Source of the DNA: Taxawa tesnikishii (nom. ined.)
Lineage: Eukaryota > Ascomycota > Dothideomycetes > Dothideales
Length of the DNA stretch: 64,000 bases
Direction: 5' to 3'
NCBI GenBank assembly: GCA_030247885.1
Contig: JAPDRO010000015.1
Span: 248,001-312,000 of the forward strand
Shown piece by piece: positions 34,261-44,286 of the stretch. Positions within the stretch are counted from its first letter, which is position 1. Each line of letters starts with the position of its first letter. A program made the translations under genes and the position numbers. The notes below the pieces were generated by a model that was not told where the DNA came from, did no database searches, and saw only the letters and a program-made list of their open reading frames with translations.

Positions 34261-35096
34261 ATGCACTTCTCTACTTTTGCTGCTCTCTCCGCTGCTGCGG
34301 CTGTCGTCCCAAGCGTCAGCGCCCACGGTTACGTTTCTGGCGTGGTTTCCGGCGGCAATTGGTACGCTGGTGCAAGCCCAAGCTGGATCTACTCCTCCGC
34401 CAAGCCTAAGCAGGCCGGCTGGTTCGCCCATAACCAGGACAACGGCTTCGTTGACGGTACCGTCTACCAAAGCGGCGACATCATCTGCCACAAGAACGCC
34501 ACCACTGGCAACACCTACATCCCCGTCGCCGCTGGCTCCACCATTGACCTTCAATGGAACACCTGGCCAGATAGCCACCACGGTCCAGTCATTGATTACC
34601 TCGCCCACTGCCCAGGTGACTGCACCGCCACCCCCGCGAGAACCTCGAGTTCTTCAAGATCGGCGGTAAGGGCCTGATCGATGACTCCACCGTCCCAGGG
34701 TAAGCCCTTCCTTTGCAAGCCAACTACCTCGCATCACTAACAGGTCACAGCAAATGGGCCTCTGACGAGCTCATGGCCAACAACAACACCTGGTCTCTGA
34801 CGATTCCCAAGAACCTCAAGCCAGGTGGCTACGTCCTCCGCCACGAGATCATCGCTCTTCACAGTGCCGGCAGTACCAACGGTGCGCAGAACTACCCCAT
34901 GTGCATCAACCTCAAGGTCAGCGGCACTGGCACCGACCTCCCAGCTGGCGTCAAGGGAACCGCGCTCTACAAGAATACCGATGCTGGCATCTTGGTCAAC
35001 ATCTACCAGACCCTTTCCAGCTACACCGTTCCAGGCCCTGCTATCCCAGCCGTCTTCAAGACCGCCGCCAAGCGTGCCGTTGGTTTCCGTGCTTAA
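34261..35096 (+). CDS. AA9 (GH61) lytic polysaccharide monooxygenase, frame change inside
   Basis: This is a secreted copper enzyme that oxidatively cleaves cellulose or related glucans. Exons are 34261-34699 and 34751-35096 (GTAAGC donor, CACAG acceptor). The signal peptide ([21 protein letters not shown]) is followed directly by His22 of HGYV, the N-terminal copper-brace His. The second His lies in [18 protein letters not shown], and the axial Tyr in [14 protein letters not shown]. At a run of five C (34631-34635) the frame goes to Arg/Ser nonsense, while the -1 frame gives [20 protein letters not shown], exactly what AA9 has after CPGDC. One missing base would give 261 residues. There is no CBM1, so this is a catalytic domain only, with a short tail. 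An assembly indel is the likeliest explanation. Confidence 0.9.
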
Positions 35097-36981
35097 GCGG
35101 ATGCATGGAAGATAGATGTGAAGGTACGAGGGCAGCCTTTGTAGAAGCTTTTAGGGGTTAGTGTGAAGGTGGCTTGGAGTTGGATTCTTCCCGCAACATC
35201 TTATGCATCCATGATCTAGATACCGGTATCTCTAGCTATGGTAGATTTTCTGACGCTGATCCTGTATCCCCTCCGTTACATATACAGTCCAATGGGATGT
35301 CGACACGATCATTCAAACCTGCATGATGCAGGTGCGAGGCGCGCATCTGCAAAAGGCTCGGCGCGTCGCAAACCACTTTACGCGACACTCTCGCCAACCA
35401 CATCCGCAGCCAGCGTATGCTGTTCGCTCGAGGCGTATACATGCAGGCCAGTGAACAACGCGTCAATTACCAACCGCTCGACGCGATATTGGCGCGAGAA
35501 CCCCGGATCCAGGCATAGCACACAGGAAAGCATTCAGAGTGAATGTATATGCCCTCCAAGCCTATGGTCCTACTTTTGAGCGAGTTTGGTTGAGACTGTT
35601 GGGATTTTGTGACGGCTGGGATCGGAGCCTAAAGGTGAGTTTGTGTTTCCATGGAAAGCCGAGAAGACTGTGAGACTGAAAGGGCGAAAGAAAGGATGAT
35701 ACAGAACCTGTGCCCCTTCAGAGTAAAGGTGCGAACCGTCGCTGTGTGCGGTGTTTCGCCTTATGCGCGGCTAAGGAATTATCGCGGTCTTCGGTCATTT
35801 TCCTTCAAAGCGTTCCATACTCTCCGTCATGATGATGACGTTCGCAAGGGCGCTGCGCTGCTCTATCGTGTTGATGTCTTGCTTTGGCAGTGGTCCATAT
35901 CTCACTGAGGCTTGCTTCCACGGATCACGATGTGATTCTGTAGGCGCGCATGCTACGTTAGCTCGCATCGATGGGCATGCTGACCTGTCTTCTTGCAACG
36001 TGCTCGCATTGTGCGTAGCTGCAGCGGCATTGGTGGCAGCCCTGATCATGCGCTCGGCCGCAAATTTCACGAGGTGAGACTGGGATGGCAATGACAGCCG
36101 CATGCGCAAGTGCTGACCCTGTTGTGGCTTCTTCACAGCGTACTTTGTTTCAGGTGTCATCTGTGTCCCGCTGTTGTACCTGGTCGAGGTTCTGCTGCCG
36201 GATGTCGTGGCCTACGCACTTTCGGTGGTGAGCTTCGAACTGTGCATGGAGAAAAGAGAACATATGCAAGCGCTCCAGGGCGATTGGTTGCTAGCCGCTA
36301 AATGTGAAGTAGTGAAGAACCTGGGTTAACATTGCATCTTCAACTGGGCTATACATGAAGCATGATAGGTAATATGTCCAGGCGGCACACCTTTGTAGTT
36401 TGGGATTAAGAATTCCGAGATCTCATCTCCTTCCACCAACTGGTCCATCGCTTTTTGGTAAGCATCGTTTTGTGGCTCCGGCTACTATCGAGCGTTCTTG
36501 TTCCCCCCAGACCACGCGCCTTCGCTTAACCACCTCAACGGCCAAAGGCTTCTACGAGAGCTGACAGAAGGCTCATGGTCCAAGCAATCCCCGCCCTCAG
36601 CAGATCCTTCTGCTGACTTGCCATCCCTCTCTTTCTAAACGTGGCTCAGCTGAGGCAGCTGCACCAATGACATGATCTGCAATAGGCCACCTTTATTGGC
36701 TCTACCACCTTGGCGGCGATCACTTGTAGGTTGAATGGAAGAACGAGGTTCCTCGGCCGAGTGGGGTTCTGTGATGCATCTGCCGTGCCCCTCCATGCCC
36801 CGCAGTTCCTGGTGTTTACAAATCGGACCCTCGTCTCTCTGCAAAACGTCGTACCGTATACCAATCCACCCCTCCCCTCCCCCAAAGAGCAGCTACACAC
36901 TTTGCCATACAAGCCAGAACCCAAGGGTCTCGAAACATCACTAAAGCTCAACCTAAACTCCGCACACATCCAGCCGCAACG
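35097..36981. other. Gene-poor stretch (1.9 kb)
   Basis: No accepted gene. At 36077-36141 there is an intron-like stretch (GTGAGA donor, GCTGAC branch, CACAG acceptor) flanked by frames with hydrophobic segments (CVAAAALVAALIM before; SGVICVPLLYLVEVLLP after), but the phases do not join without a stop. A minus-strand frame of 121 codons at 35795-36160 covers the same DNA. Confidence 0.4.
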
Positions 36982-37293
36982 ATGCCCGCCCAAGTAACAG
37001 TAATCTACCCCAACGAGCCCAATGCCAAATTCGACATGGACTACTACCTCAGCACGCACATGCCGCTCGTGCAGAAGCTCTGGGGACCACAGGGTCTGAA
37101 GTCCTGGACCGTGCTGAAGTTTGGAAACGACTCGCCGTACAGCGTTCAGGCCACGCTGGAGTGGGACGACATGGAGACCTTCCAGAAGGCCGCTGCGGGA
37201 GAGCACACTGCGGAGATCATGAACGATGTCCCAAACTTCGCCAGCACCAAGCCTCACTTGATGCCCGGTGAGGTGGTCGGAAAGCAGAAGTGA
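36982..37293 (+). CDS. EthD-domain small protein
   Basis: This single-exon protein of 103 residues has the dimeric ferredoxin-like EthD fold. It opens PAQVTVIYPNEPNAKFDMDY then YYLSTHMPLVQKLWG, the family's His-containing strand-helix, and ends with SVQATLEWDDMETFQKA and MNDVPNFASTKPHLMPGEVV, both typical of fungal EthD proteins of about 100 residues. The named member, EthD, is linked to ether-degradation loci in bacteria, but the biochemical role of the fungal proteins is not established. It is soluble, with no signal peptide. The ATG sits in CAACGATGCC and gives the expected length. The gene stands alone between two long gene-poor stretches. Confidence 0.88.
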   Translation: MPAQVTVIYPNEPNAKFDMDYYLSTHMPLVQKLWGPQGLKSWTVLKFGNDSPYSVQATLEWDDMETFQKAAAGEHTAEIMNDVPNFASTKPHLMPGEVVGKQK

Positions 37294-39983
37294 AGGTTAA
37301 CGAAGATTTGAGAGAGGTTGAGAGGCGGGATGGAGGACGAGGGTGGGAGATACAGAGAGTGGAGCGGAGGGGATGGACTGTTTGTAGGCCCATGTAAAGA
37401 CGGCAGGATGAGGGTCAGGAGGCTGACCCGGGTTGTATGAGACTCATACGGTTATGCGTTTTCAACATTGCTGCACGACCTGTAAGTAGGATAAGAACGT
37501 ATGTTCCACCGCGCTGATCATGTAAGATCGGCGATATTGTCGTCATACTCATGTTGTTCGCATTGTTGTCCCTCTACATGCTGCCGTACGACATCGGCGC
37601 ATGAGCTCTATAGGACCGTAGGATAGTGTCTGTTCCTGTGACTTCCTTCCTTTCCTGTTCCTCTTCGTATAGATTTGACGTTCGCTCCATTCACGGTTGG
37701 CGGTGGTCGTGGGATACCATTGTTAAGTCTTGTACCAAAGCAAGCTGTCGGAGCCTGACAAACTCCCTTTGATGGTCAGCGCACAGCCGATAGCTGCCAA
37801 CGAATCCGTGAGAGAGAGAGACTCGGCGGGGTCGACTGCAAAGACGATACACCAGTCGAGCTGGTTACTCGAGTTCTGTTGTGGGTAGGAGAAATGATGG
37901 AAATTGAGAGAATGCAGTACACATATCTGCGCGGACCTCGCTAACAGAGCGGTGAGAGGCTGGCGTGACAAGCTGTTTCTGCCGTGATGAGGGATGGCTC
38001 GACAGAGCCTATCAGCTGCGTGAGGTTTTGCTGCCAGAGAACTGTAACTTAACATGAGAGGCTGTTGTCGTCCGTCGTCAAAGAAAAGAGAGGGGTTGCA
38101 TCTATGAGGGAGTAATGGTCACGCTATGTGCTTGCTACGAATCGAGGCAAGAATACTGCGAAAATGGCTGTGTTTGCTACATTCAGGCAAGGACAACGAA
38201 GGGATTGTAGAAGGGAAGGATAAGGAAAGGTAAGGGGCACGGCCCTTACACGGAAAGACAAGAGTGATTGTAGACTCGTCTTGACGCATGTTTTCGCGAT
38301 TGGAAGAGAACGTGGTGGAGCAGATAGCCATCACCCTCGATCATCCATGTGTTGTTCTCATCACATTCTATCCACTCATCGAACCATACGTAGGTTGCTT
38401 CTGGTAGCGAGTGGGAAGAGCGCAACTCATCCTGCGGTTGCTCCAGAAGGCACGATCTCCTCTTTCGATAGACCAGAACCCCTAAGGCCCGCGTTAGCGT
38501 AGGATCTGTAGAGATCTCGCATGTAAGTGGATCGCTCTGAATCTGCTATTCCCACCAAATGTGTCGGTCTCCGCATCTTCAGGGGTCAATGCTGGAAGCC
38601 ATATCGACCGAGCGAGATCTCGGGAAAGAACACCGGGCAGACAAGGTCATGACTCTCAGATAGGATTTTTGTTGCGTCCGAAGACTCACATGCTGTGCAT
38701 CTACCCTTTCCGCCTAGTGTATTGCCCTCTTTGTGTCCAGAAATGGATGCCAAAACCAATACTCGACCGAGGTATTACCCAAGGAAAAAAGCCCACGCAG
38801 GCAACAGCAGCAACTCGTGTTGAACTATCACGATCGACAAACCTTGTGCTGGGAGCGATACTGTGCTTTTTCGTGATCACACCACCAAGCGTCTAGATGC
38901 AGATTGATGGGCAGTAAGAGCAAGAATGGATGTATGCCGAGTAACGTAGGGGATTGACCCGACTGAATGGTAGATATGGGCCTCGAGCGGAGCCACCGGC
39001 ACGCCTCAACTTGCCGAAGATGATTCCTCGTACATGCTGATAGACTAAGAGGCGCCAGAGATGAATGCACGATGCATCTGGTTGCTTCGGCCTGGATGAC
39101 TGGCTTGATGGGCAAGGGGCTAGTCAATCATCAAGGGCTCTTCTTCCTTCATTAGACGTGCGTCCGTTGTAGGGGAGGGCCTACACGCCATGGGCGAACT
39201 CTTACAGAGACCAAAGCTTGACTCTGCTGCGAGCGTCGATGTTCTCGGCTTGTTTGGATTCCTGAACGCAAAGTCAAGACCTGGAAAACGTTGCAAGGAT
39301 CTGGCTCGGGATCACAGGGGATGATGTTCAGAGTGGAACCATGTCAACTGACCTGAAAGTATATGATCGACAAGGGCTAAACTGTTGTGAGCAATCCCAG
39401 GTTCGGTGTTTAGAGCATAGACTCATCAAGCAAGCCTCACCAGACCACCGTCCGTACTCGTGAGACGATGACCGAAGGGCCGACTAGGCGCGCTCCCTTT
39501 AGATCCAAGGTTCCATAACCTGTTGTGGAAATGTGATTCCAGGGTACTGCTGATGAGCATGGCGCTCTGATCTGGAAGATGATTCGCAAGGACCGCGCCG
39601 GTCCCCATATTGCCTTCACGCCACATCGAGCACGTTTCTGCGGCTCCACAGATCTAGCATCCGACTTTTACACCAACGTTAGCGGACACACGTTTGTACC
39701 TCGAAGGATGCGTTTCAGATCTACACTAAGACGGAAGACGAGTGACCGAGCCAGCGTGAAGTTCTGAGCCGAGGAAGGATGGAAACGAATCGAGCGCTGA
39801 TTGGACGAGTCCGAGCGATGCATACCGGGGTAAGGACTGCAACCCTGGGGCAATTGTCGACAAGGAGATGAAGCCATCACGTTCTTCTTTCCAGCCAAAT
39901 GGTTCAGATTGTTGGCTTGCTGCAAGGCGATGGTTCTTTCTGCTCGAGACCATCTGGAGCACTGGTCAGAACATGCCACATAC

Positions 39984-40036
<53 letters not shown>

Positions 40037-40341
40037 CGTTGGCTTGCAAATCAAGACCAGAAGGAAAACAGATGCGCTCTTCCCTGTATAAGCACATCAC
40101 GCACGTCGCAGGGCGCTCTAGTGGCAAGACCGTCATTGTATCAGCCTCCAACGGCGTGGAAGTTTCCGTGAGAGGGAGCACCTGCAGGTGCATACCGAAC
40201 ATGTCCCTTAACGCTAATGCCCGCAGACTACAACAAGCATTGTCGCCGAGGCATGTCGGAGGACTCGAACGGGGAGCACGAGTGTAGAGATTGTCGATCA
40301 GTAGTGCGGTAGGCAAGCAGGTAGGCCAGGCCCATGATGGA
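37294..40341. other. Long gene-poor stretch (3.0 kb)
   Basis: Frames up to about 130 codons occur, but several are driven by the TG microsatellite and none has motifs. Apart from that repeat, I see no structure I would defend. The right end is the cutinase promoter. Confidence 0.45.
39986..40034. repeat. (TG)n microsatellite, about 24 units
   Basis: An uninterrupted TG/CA dinucleotide run of 49 bp lies about 0.45 kb upstream of the cutinase ATG. Length polymorphism between strains is likely. Confidence 0.97.
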
Positions 40342-40350
40342 TATATAAAG
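40342..40350 (+). promoter_or_regulatory. TATA box of the cutinase gene
   Basis: TATATAAAG lies 140 bp before the cutinase ATG and is followed by a CA/CT-rich leader. This is a strong core-promoter match. Confidence 0.65.
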
Positions 40351-40489
40351 GTCTCTCAACATCCTCGAGACCGTTCTCCTCATCACCACCAGTCCTTCGT
40401 TTCTAAACAATCACTCACATCCAAATTCACTCACGCCGGCCGTGCCACTCACTCGCTCACTCCAAAACAAAACCGCACACACTTTCACA

Positions 40490-41208
40490 ATGAAGTTCTT
40501 CACTGCCTCCCTCCTCTTCCTCTCGGGTACTGCCCTTGCCCTCCCCACCGGCCTCGAGACCACCACTCTCGAGAAGCGCACCGCTTACACTACCGGAGCC
40601 ACCGCCAACGACGTTACCAACGGCGTCTGCGCGCCTCTGACCGTCATCTTCGCCCGTGGCACCAGCGAGTCCGGTAACATCGGCTCCGTCGTCGGACCGC
40701 CTCTCTTCAAGGCTCTCATCAGCGCCCTCGGATCCTCCAAGGTCGCGCTCCAGGGCGTCACCTACCCGGCCAGCGCTGCCGGCAACGCCAACCAGGGCGG
40801 TGACGGCGGTCCGACCATGAAGAGCCTGGCACAGCAGGCCCTGGCCAACTGCCCAACTACCAAGATCGTCCTGAGTGGTTACTCTCAGGGTGCCATGGTC
40901 GTGCACAACGCCCTCAACAAGCAGGGCCTCAGCAGCTCTAGCGTCTCTGCCATTGTCGAGTTCGGTGACCCACGTAAGTGTCCTCCTCTTTCCCTGTCCT
41001 CGGTGAGCCCCCAGCTGATAGTCGTCCAGTCATCGGCATCAGCGCCTTCGGCTCCGTCCCATCCAGCAAGGTCAAGCAGTACTGCGCCACCGGCGATGCC
41101 GTTTGCCAGAATCACTCCGGCGTCATTTCGTCTGCTCACCTGTCCTACGGCAGCGATGCCACGGACGCTGCAAACTTCATCATCAGCGCCACCGGCGTCA
41201 CCAAATAG
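40490..41208 (+). CDS. Cutinase (carbohydrate esterase family 5)
   Basis: This is a secreted serine esterase that hydrolyses cutin and other polyesters. Exons 40490-40973 and 41030-41208 (GTAAGT donor, CCAG acceptor) encode 220 residues. The signal peptide is MKFFTASLLFLSGTALA. A propeptide ending in LEKR, a Kex2-type site, may follow. The catalytic Ser132 is in GYSQG. The Asp and His come from ATGDAVC and SSAHLSYG, and the CAPLTVIFARGTSE strand with oxyanion-hole Ser is intact. Four cysteines at the usual places (GVCAP, ALANC, KQYC, AVC) can form two disulfides. The junction rebuilds EFGDPLIGISAFGSVP. A plant-surface-degrading role fits the neighbouring AA9 gene. It has no carbohydrate-binding module. 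Confidence 0.95.
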
Positions 41209-41412
41209 ACGACTTGAAAAACTGCGGTTTCCACAAGGAGCCTTAAGAAAGGAGGAAGGGAAAACGGAGAGGGGGCTGGGGAGTCCGACAACAAACGAAT
41301 GCAAGCATGGGTATCTTTGGCAGATTTTAGCATAAACTATTACAAGAAAAACGTCGTCTTTTCGTGCGGAACCTGACAGCTCCCAAACATAAACCTCACA
41401 ACGTTGAATTGC

Positions 41413-43259
41413 CTATTGGCGGGTTTTGCCGTGATCCATGCTGCCCTGGCTTTCCACCTCGCCGACGCCTGCGCTGGGTGTCTTTCCCTCGGTCTCGCCC
41501 TTTCCGTGGATAGGTCCCTCCATGATCTCGTGGTCCCTCCAAAAGTCTTTCTTGCCCTTGGAGGCACGAACCAGCCAGGGAGGGAAGAATCCGCCCTCTA
41601 TCTTGTAAGACCAAGCATCTTTAAGTTCTTTGTCCGCAGGGACAAGGCGGCCACCGGAAGCCTTTTCGATGAGCCAGACGCTAGTGTTGATGATGGTGTA
41701 GGAGAGGATGCCGGCGATGAGACCGTACGCGATGCTGTAGGTGAACGGCATGATCGCAATGGTGAGGAAGGCTGGTATCGCATCGCCCATGTATCTCCAG
41801 TTGATGTCGGCTGCGGCCTTCGTCATCAGAGAACCGATGATGACGAGCGTGCAGCCAGTAGCCCAAGGAGGGATAGAGGCGAAGATGGGGGCGAAGAAGA
41901 TGGATATGAAGAAGCAGAGGCCGGTCACCATCGCCGTGATACCGGTTTTGCCGCCCTCGGAGATACCAGCACCTGCATTGTTGCGTTAGCCCTCTAGCCT
42001 TTCTTTCATGGTTCATGGCTGTACGTACCGGATTCGATGAATGCAGTCACCGGGGGTTCCGAAGAGTGAACCGATAGAGATGCCGAGAGCGTCCACCAGG
42101 TACGCAGTCGCACTGCCCTCAAAATCCTGTGTCTTCTCGTCGATGACACCACAGAAGCGAGCCATGGCGTACAGCGTACCGGTGCAGTCAAGAATGTCGA
42201 CGTAGAGGAAGGTGATGAAAGCGAGACCGAACTGGCCACCGTATTCACTGACGTCCCACTTTTGCACGGCGAGTGTGTTCTTGATGGGATGGAAGGTGAC
42301 GACTTTCTTGAAAAAGTCGAACATGTTGTCTCCCAGCTCCGTGTGCGGGAAGTAGGTAACCGACGTGGGACGGGGCCACGAGATGATAGAGACGAGCAAG
42401 ATGCCAGCAATGATGGCACCCTTGACTCTGTACATCATCAGGAAAACCGTGAGGAACCCGCCGCAGAAGATGCCGATCCACATGGTTGGAGATCTCATCT
42501 TCTGTGAGCTCGGACAAAGTCCGGTGTCCGGATCCAAGTATTGCTGGTCGCAACCTGCAAGTTCCATGGGCGTGCTTGTCGCTCCCGTGACCAAACCAAT
42601 GCCGGCGCTGTACGTCAGACCGATGAGGGTCAAGTATAGGCCGATTCCGACGCCAGTTGCGAGCTTGATCGAGGCTGGAATGGCTCTAGCTAGCCATTGG
42701 CGGATACCCAGCAAGGTGAGGGCGACGAAGACAAATCCTTCAACAAACACCGCGGTAACGGCGATGTTGTAGGGAACAAGGCCAGAACCGTGGTAGCCAA
42801 CGACGGTGTATGCGAAGTAAGCATTGATGCCCATACCGGGCGCCATGCCGAGAGGCATGTTGGCGAACAGTCCCATACAGAAAGAAGTCAAAGCAGAGAT
42901 GGCCGCAGTGGCAGTGACCAGGTCTCGGTTGACCTCTGCAACACAGAGCATATACGCCGGGTCGGAGTCGCAGAGATCCGGGCTATCCGGTGGGCAGACA
43001 CAGGTTCCTCCAGTATCTGAGACGATGCTAGAATTGACGCTGATAATGTAGGCCATGGCAAAGAAAGTCGCGAGGCCGGCACGGATCTCGGTGAAGAAAT
43101 AGGAGTTCGCGCGCTGTTTGGGCTGGTGGTGCTGTCAGCAAGACGCCCATACACAGGCATCGACCAGGAATATCTAACATGTCCGCTCCCATCCAGTCTG
43201 AAATATCTGCCAAATGCGCTCCGCGCAACCGCGGCGTTGACCTTGTGAACCCAGCCCAT
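41413..43259 (-). CDS. AzgA-type purine (adenine/guanine/hypoxanthine) permease, frame change inside
   Basis: This is a plasma-membrane proton symporter of the AzgA-like NCS2/NAT group. Exons are 43259-43179, 43122-42029 and 41972-41413. Exon 1 (MGWVHKVNAAVARSAFGRYF) joins via a GTTAGA donor to PKQRANSYFFTEIRAG. Motifs include MGLFANMPLGMAPGMGINAY, then FAYTVVGYHGSG, FVEGFVFVALTLLGIRQWL and, after the last intron, AGISEGGKTGITAMVTGLCF. About 12 hydrophobic segments are visible. At a run of five C (42056-42052) the frame shifts between SIGSLFGT and PVTAFIESG, the conserved substrate-site loop. Two bases missing (578 residues) or one extra (577) would mend the alignment. The C-terminus is hydrophilic. 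The annotated frame assumes an assembly error at that run. Confidence 0.9.
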
Positions 43260-44286
43260 GACGGTGACAGCGAGGTATGGCTGCTCTGCAAGTACGTTTT
43301 ACACAACCAAAGGTGACGGCAAGAAGGTTTCCATCAGCACGACCACGACACGCACCCCAGCTATATGGTTCTCCATGACGGCGATTCCTTTTCGCGAAGG
43401 TGGAACAGCCAAGAGATAGGTCTTCGCCGACCCAAGAAGAGGCGACTTGGCAGTAGCTTCGAGGCACTTGGCGAAACTGATAAAGGCCTCTCGACGCTCC
43501 CAATGCCTGTAGGGCGATCTTCTAGCACCCCTTGGCGGCAAGCCTTCTGGAAACGCTCGCTGCCGAAGAGCGTTGATAGCTGTGAGATTGGGGTGTGACA
43601 GTTCTAGACTGCTAATATGGCCAGAGATTGCGCTTGCAACAACAAATGAGAGCCAACCAACTTATCTTGTAAAGGGCGGACAAACGTCCCATCACACTTT
43701 GTGGTATTGTCCATTAGACGAACACGAAGGTCTTATTGTGACACTTTGCTGCTTCCTTCCTGTAGGGGAATCGCCGCTAGAATTGGTACTTTCATGACCC
43801 ATCTGCGGTTCAAAGGCATGGACTTACCCACTGCCGCGTATCTGTTCTGTGCCACGTGCGTGACAAATGCCAAGTTTGGAGTCTCGAATGGATGGATGGG
43901 CCGAAAAATGAATTGGCATGGTTGGTGAATCAAACAGTGCGACGCCAGAACAGCAGACACGTGACAATGCCCGAATACACTTCTTATCGCGTCATAAAGA
44001 TTGCTGTACCCATGTAGTATCTGTTCACTAACATCCGTTTCGATTGGCGACAGAAGGAGTATCAGACGCAAGGAAATATTTGACTTTGGACACGTGAAAT
44101 TCGATATATACAATAGCTTGATCCCAACGCCAAGCACGCCTCTTACACTTCTTTCGGCGCGAGGACCTCTTCATTTGCCTCAGAGGACCCTGACTTTCTT
44201 CGTCCCACCTCTACTCTAACCTGTTGAGCCAGAAAGGAAACCTCAATCCTAGCTATACATCGATCTTCAACCCCTCCATCAACCCC
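43260..44286. other. Intergenic region upstream of the AzgA-like gene
   Basis: This 1.0-kb region holds the promoter of the permease (minus strand) and the 3' flank of the complex I gene. Short frames occur but none is convincing. Confidence 0.45.

Noticed and set aside
36646-37257. Minus-strand open frame of 203 codons
   Set aside because: It is antisense to the EthD gene plus its leader.
39868-40287. Open frames with long Cys-Val or Thr-His runs
   Set aside because: They are produced by reading through the TG microsatellite.
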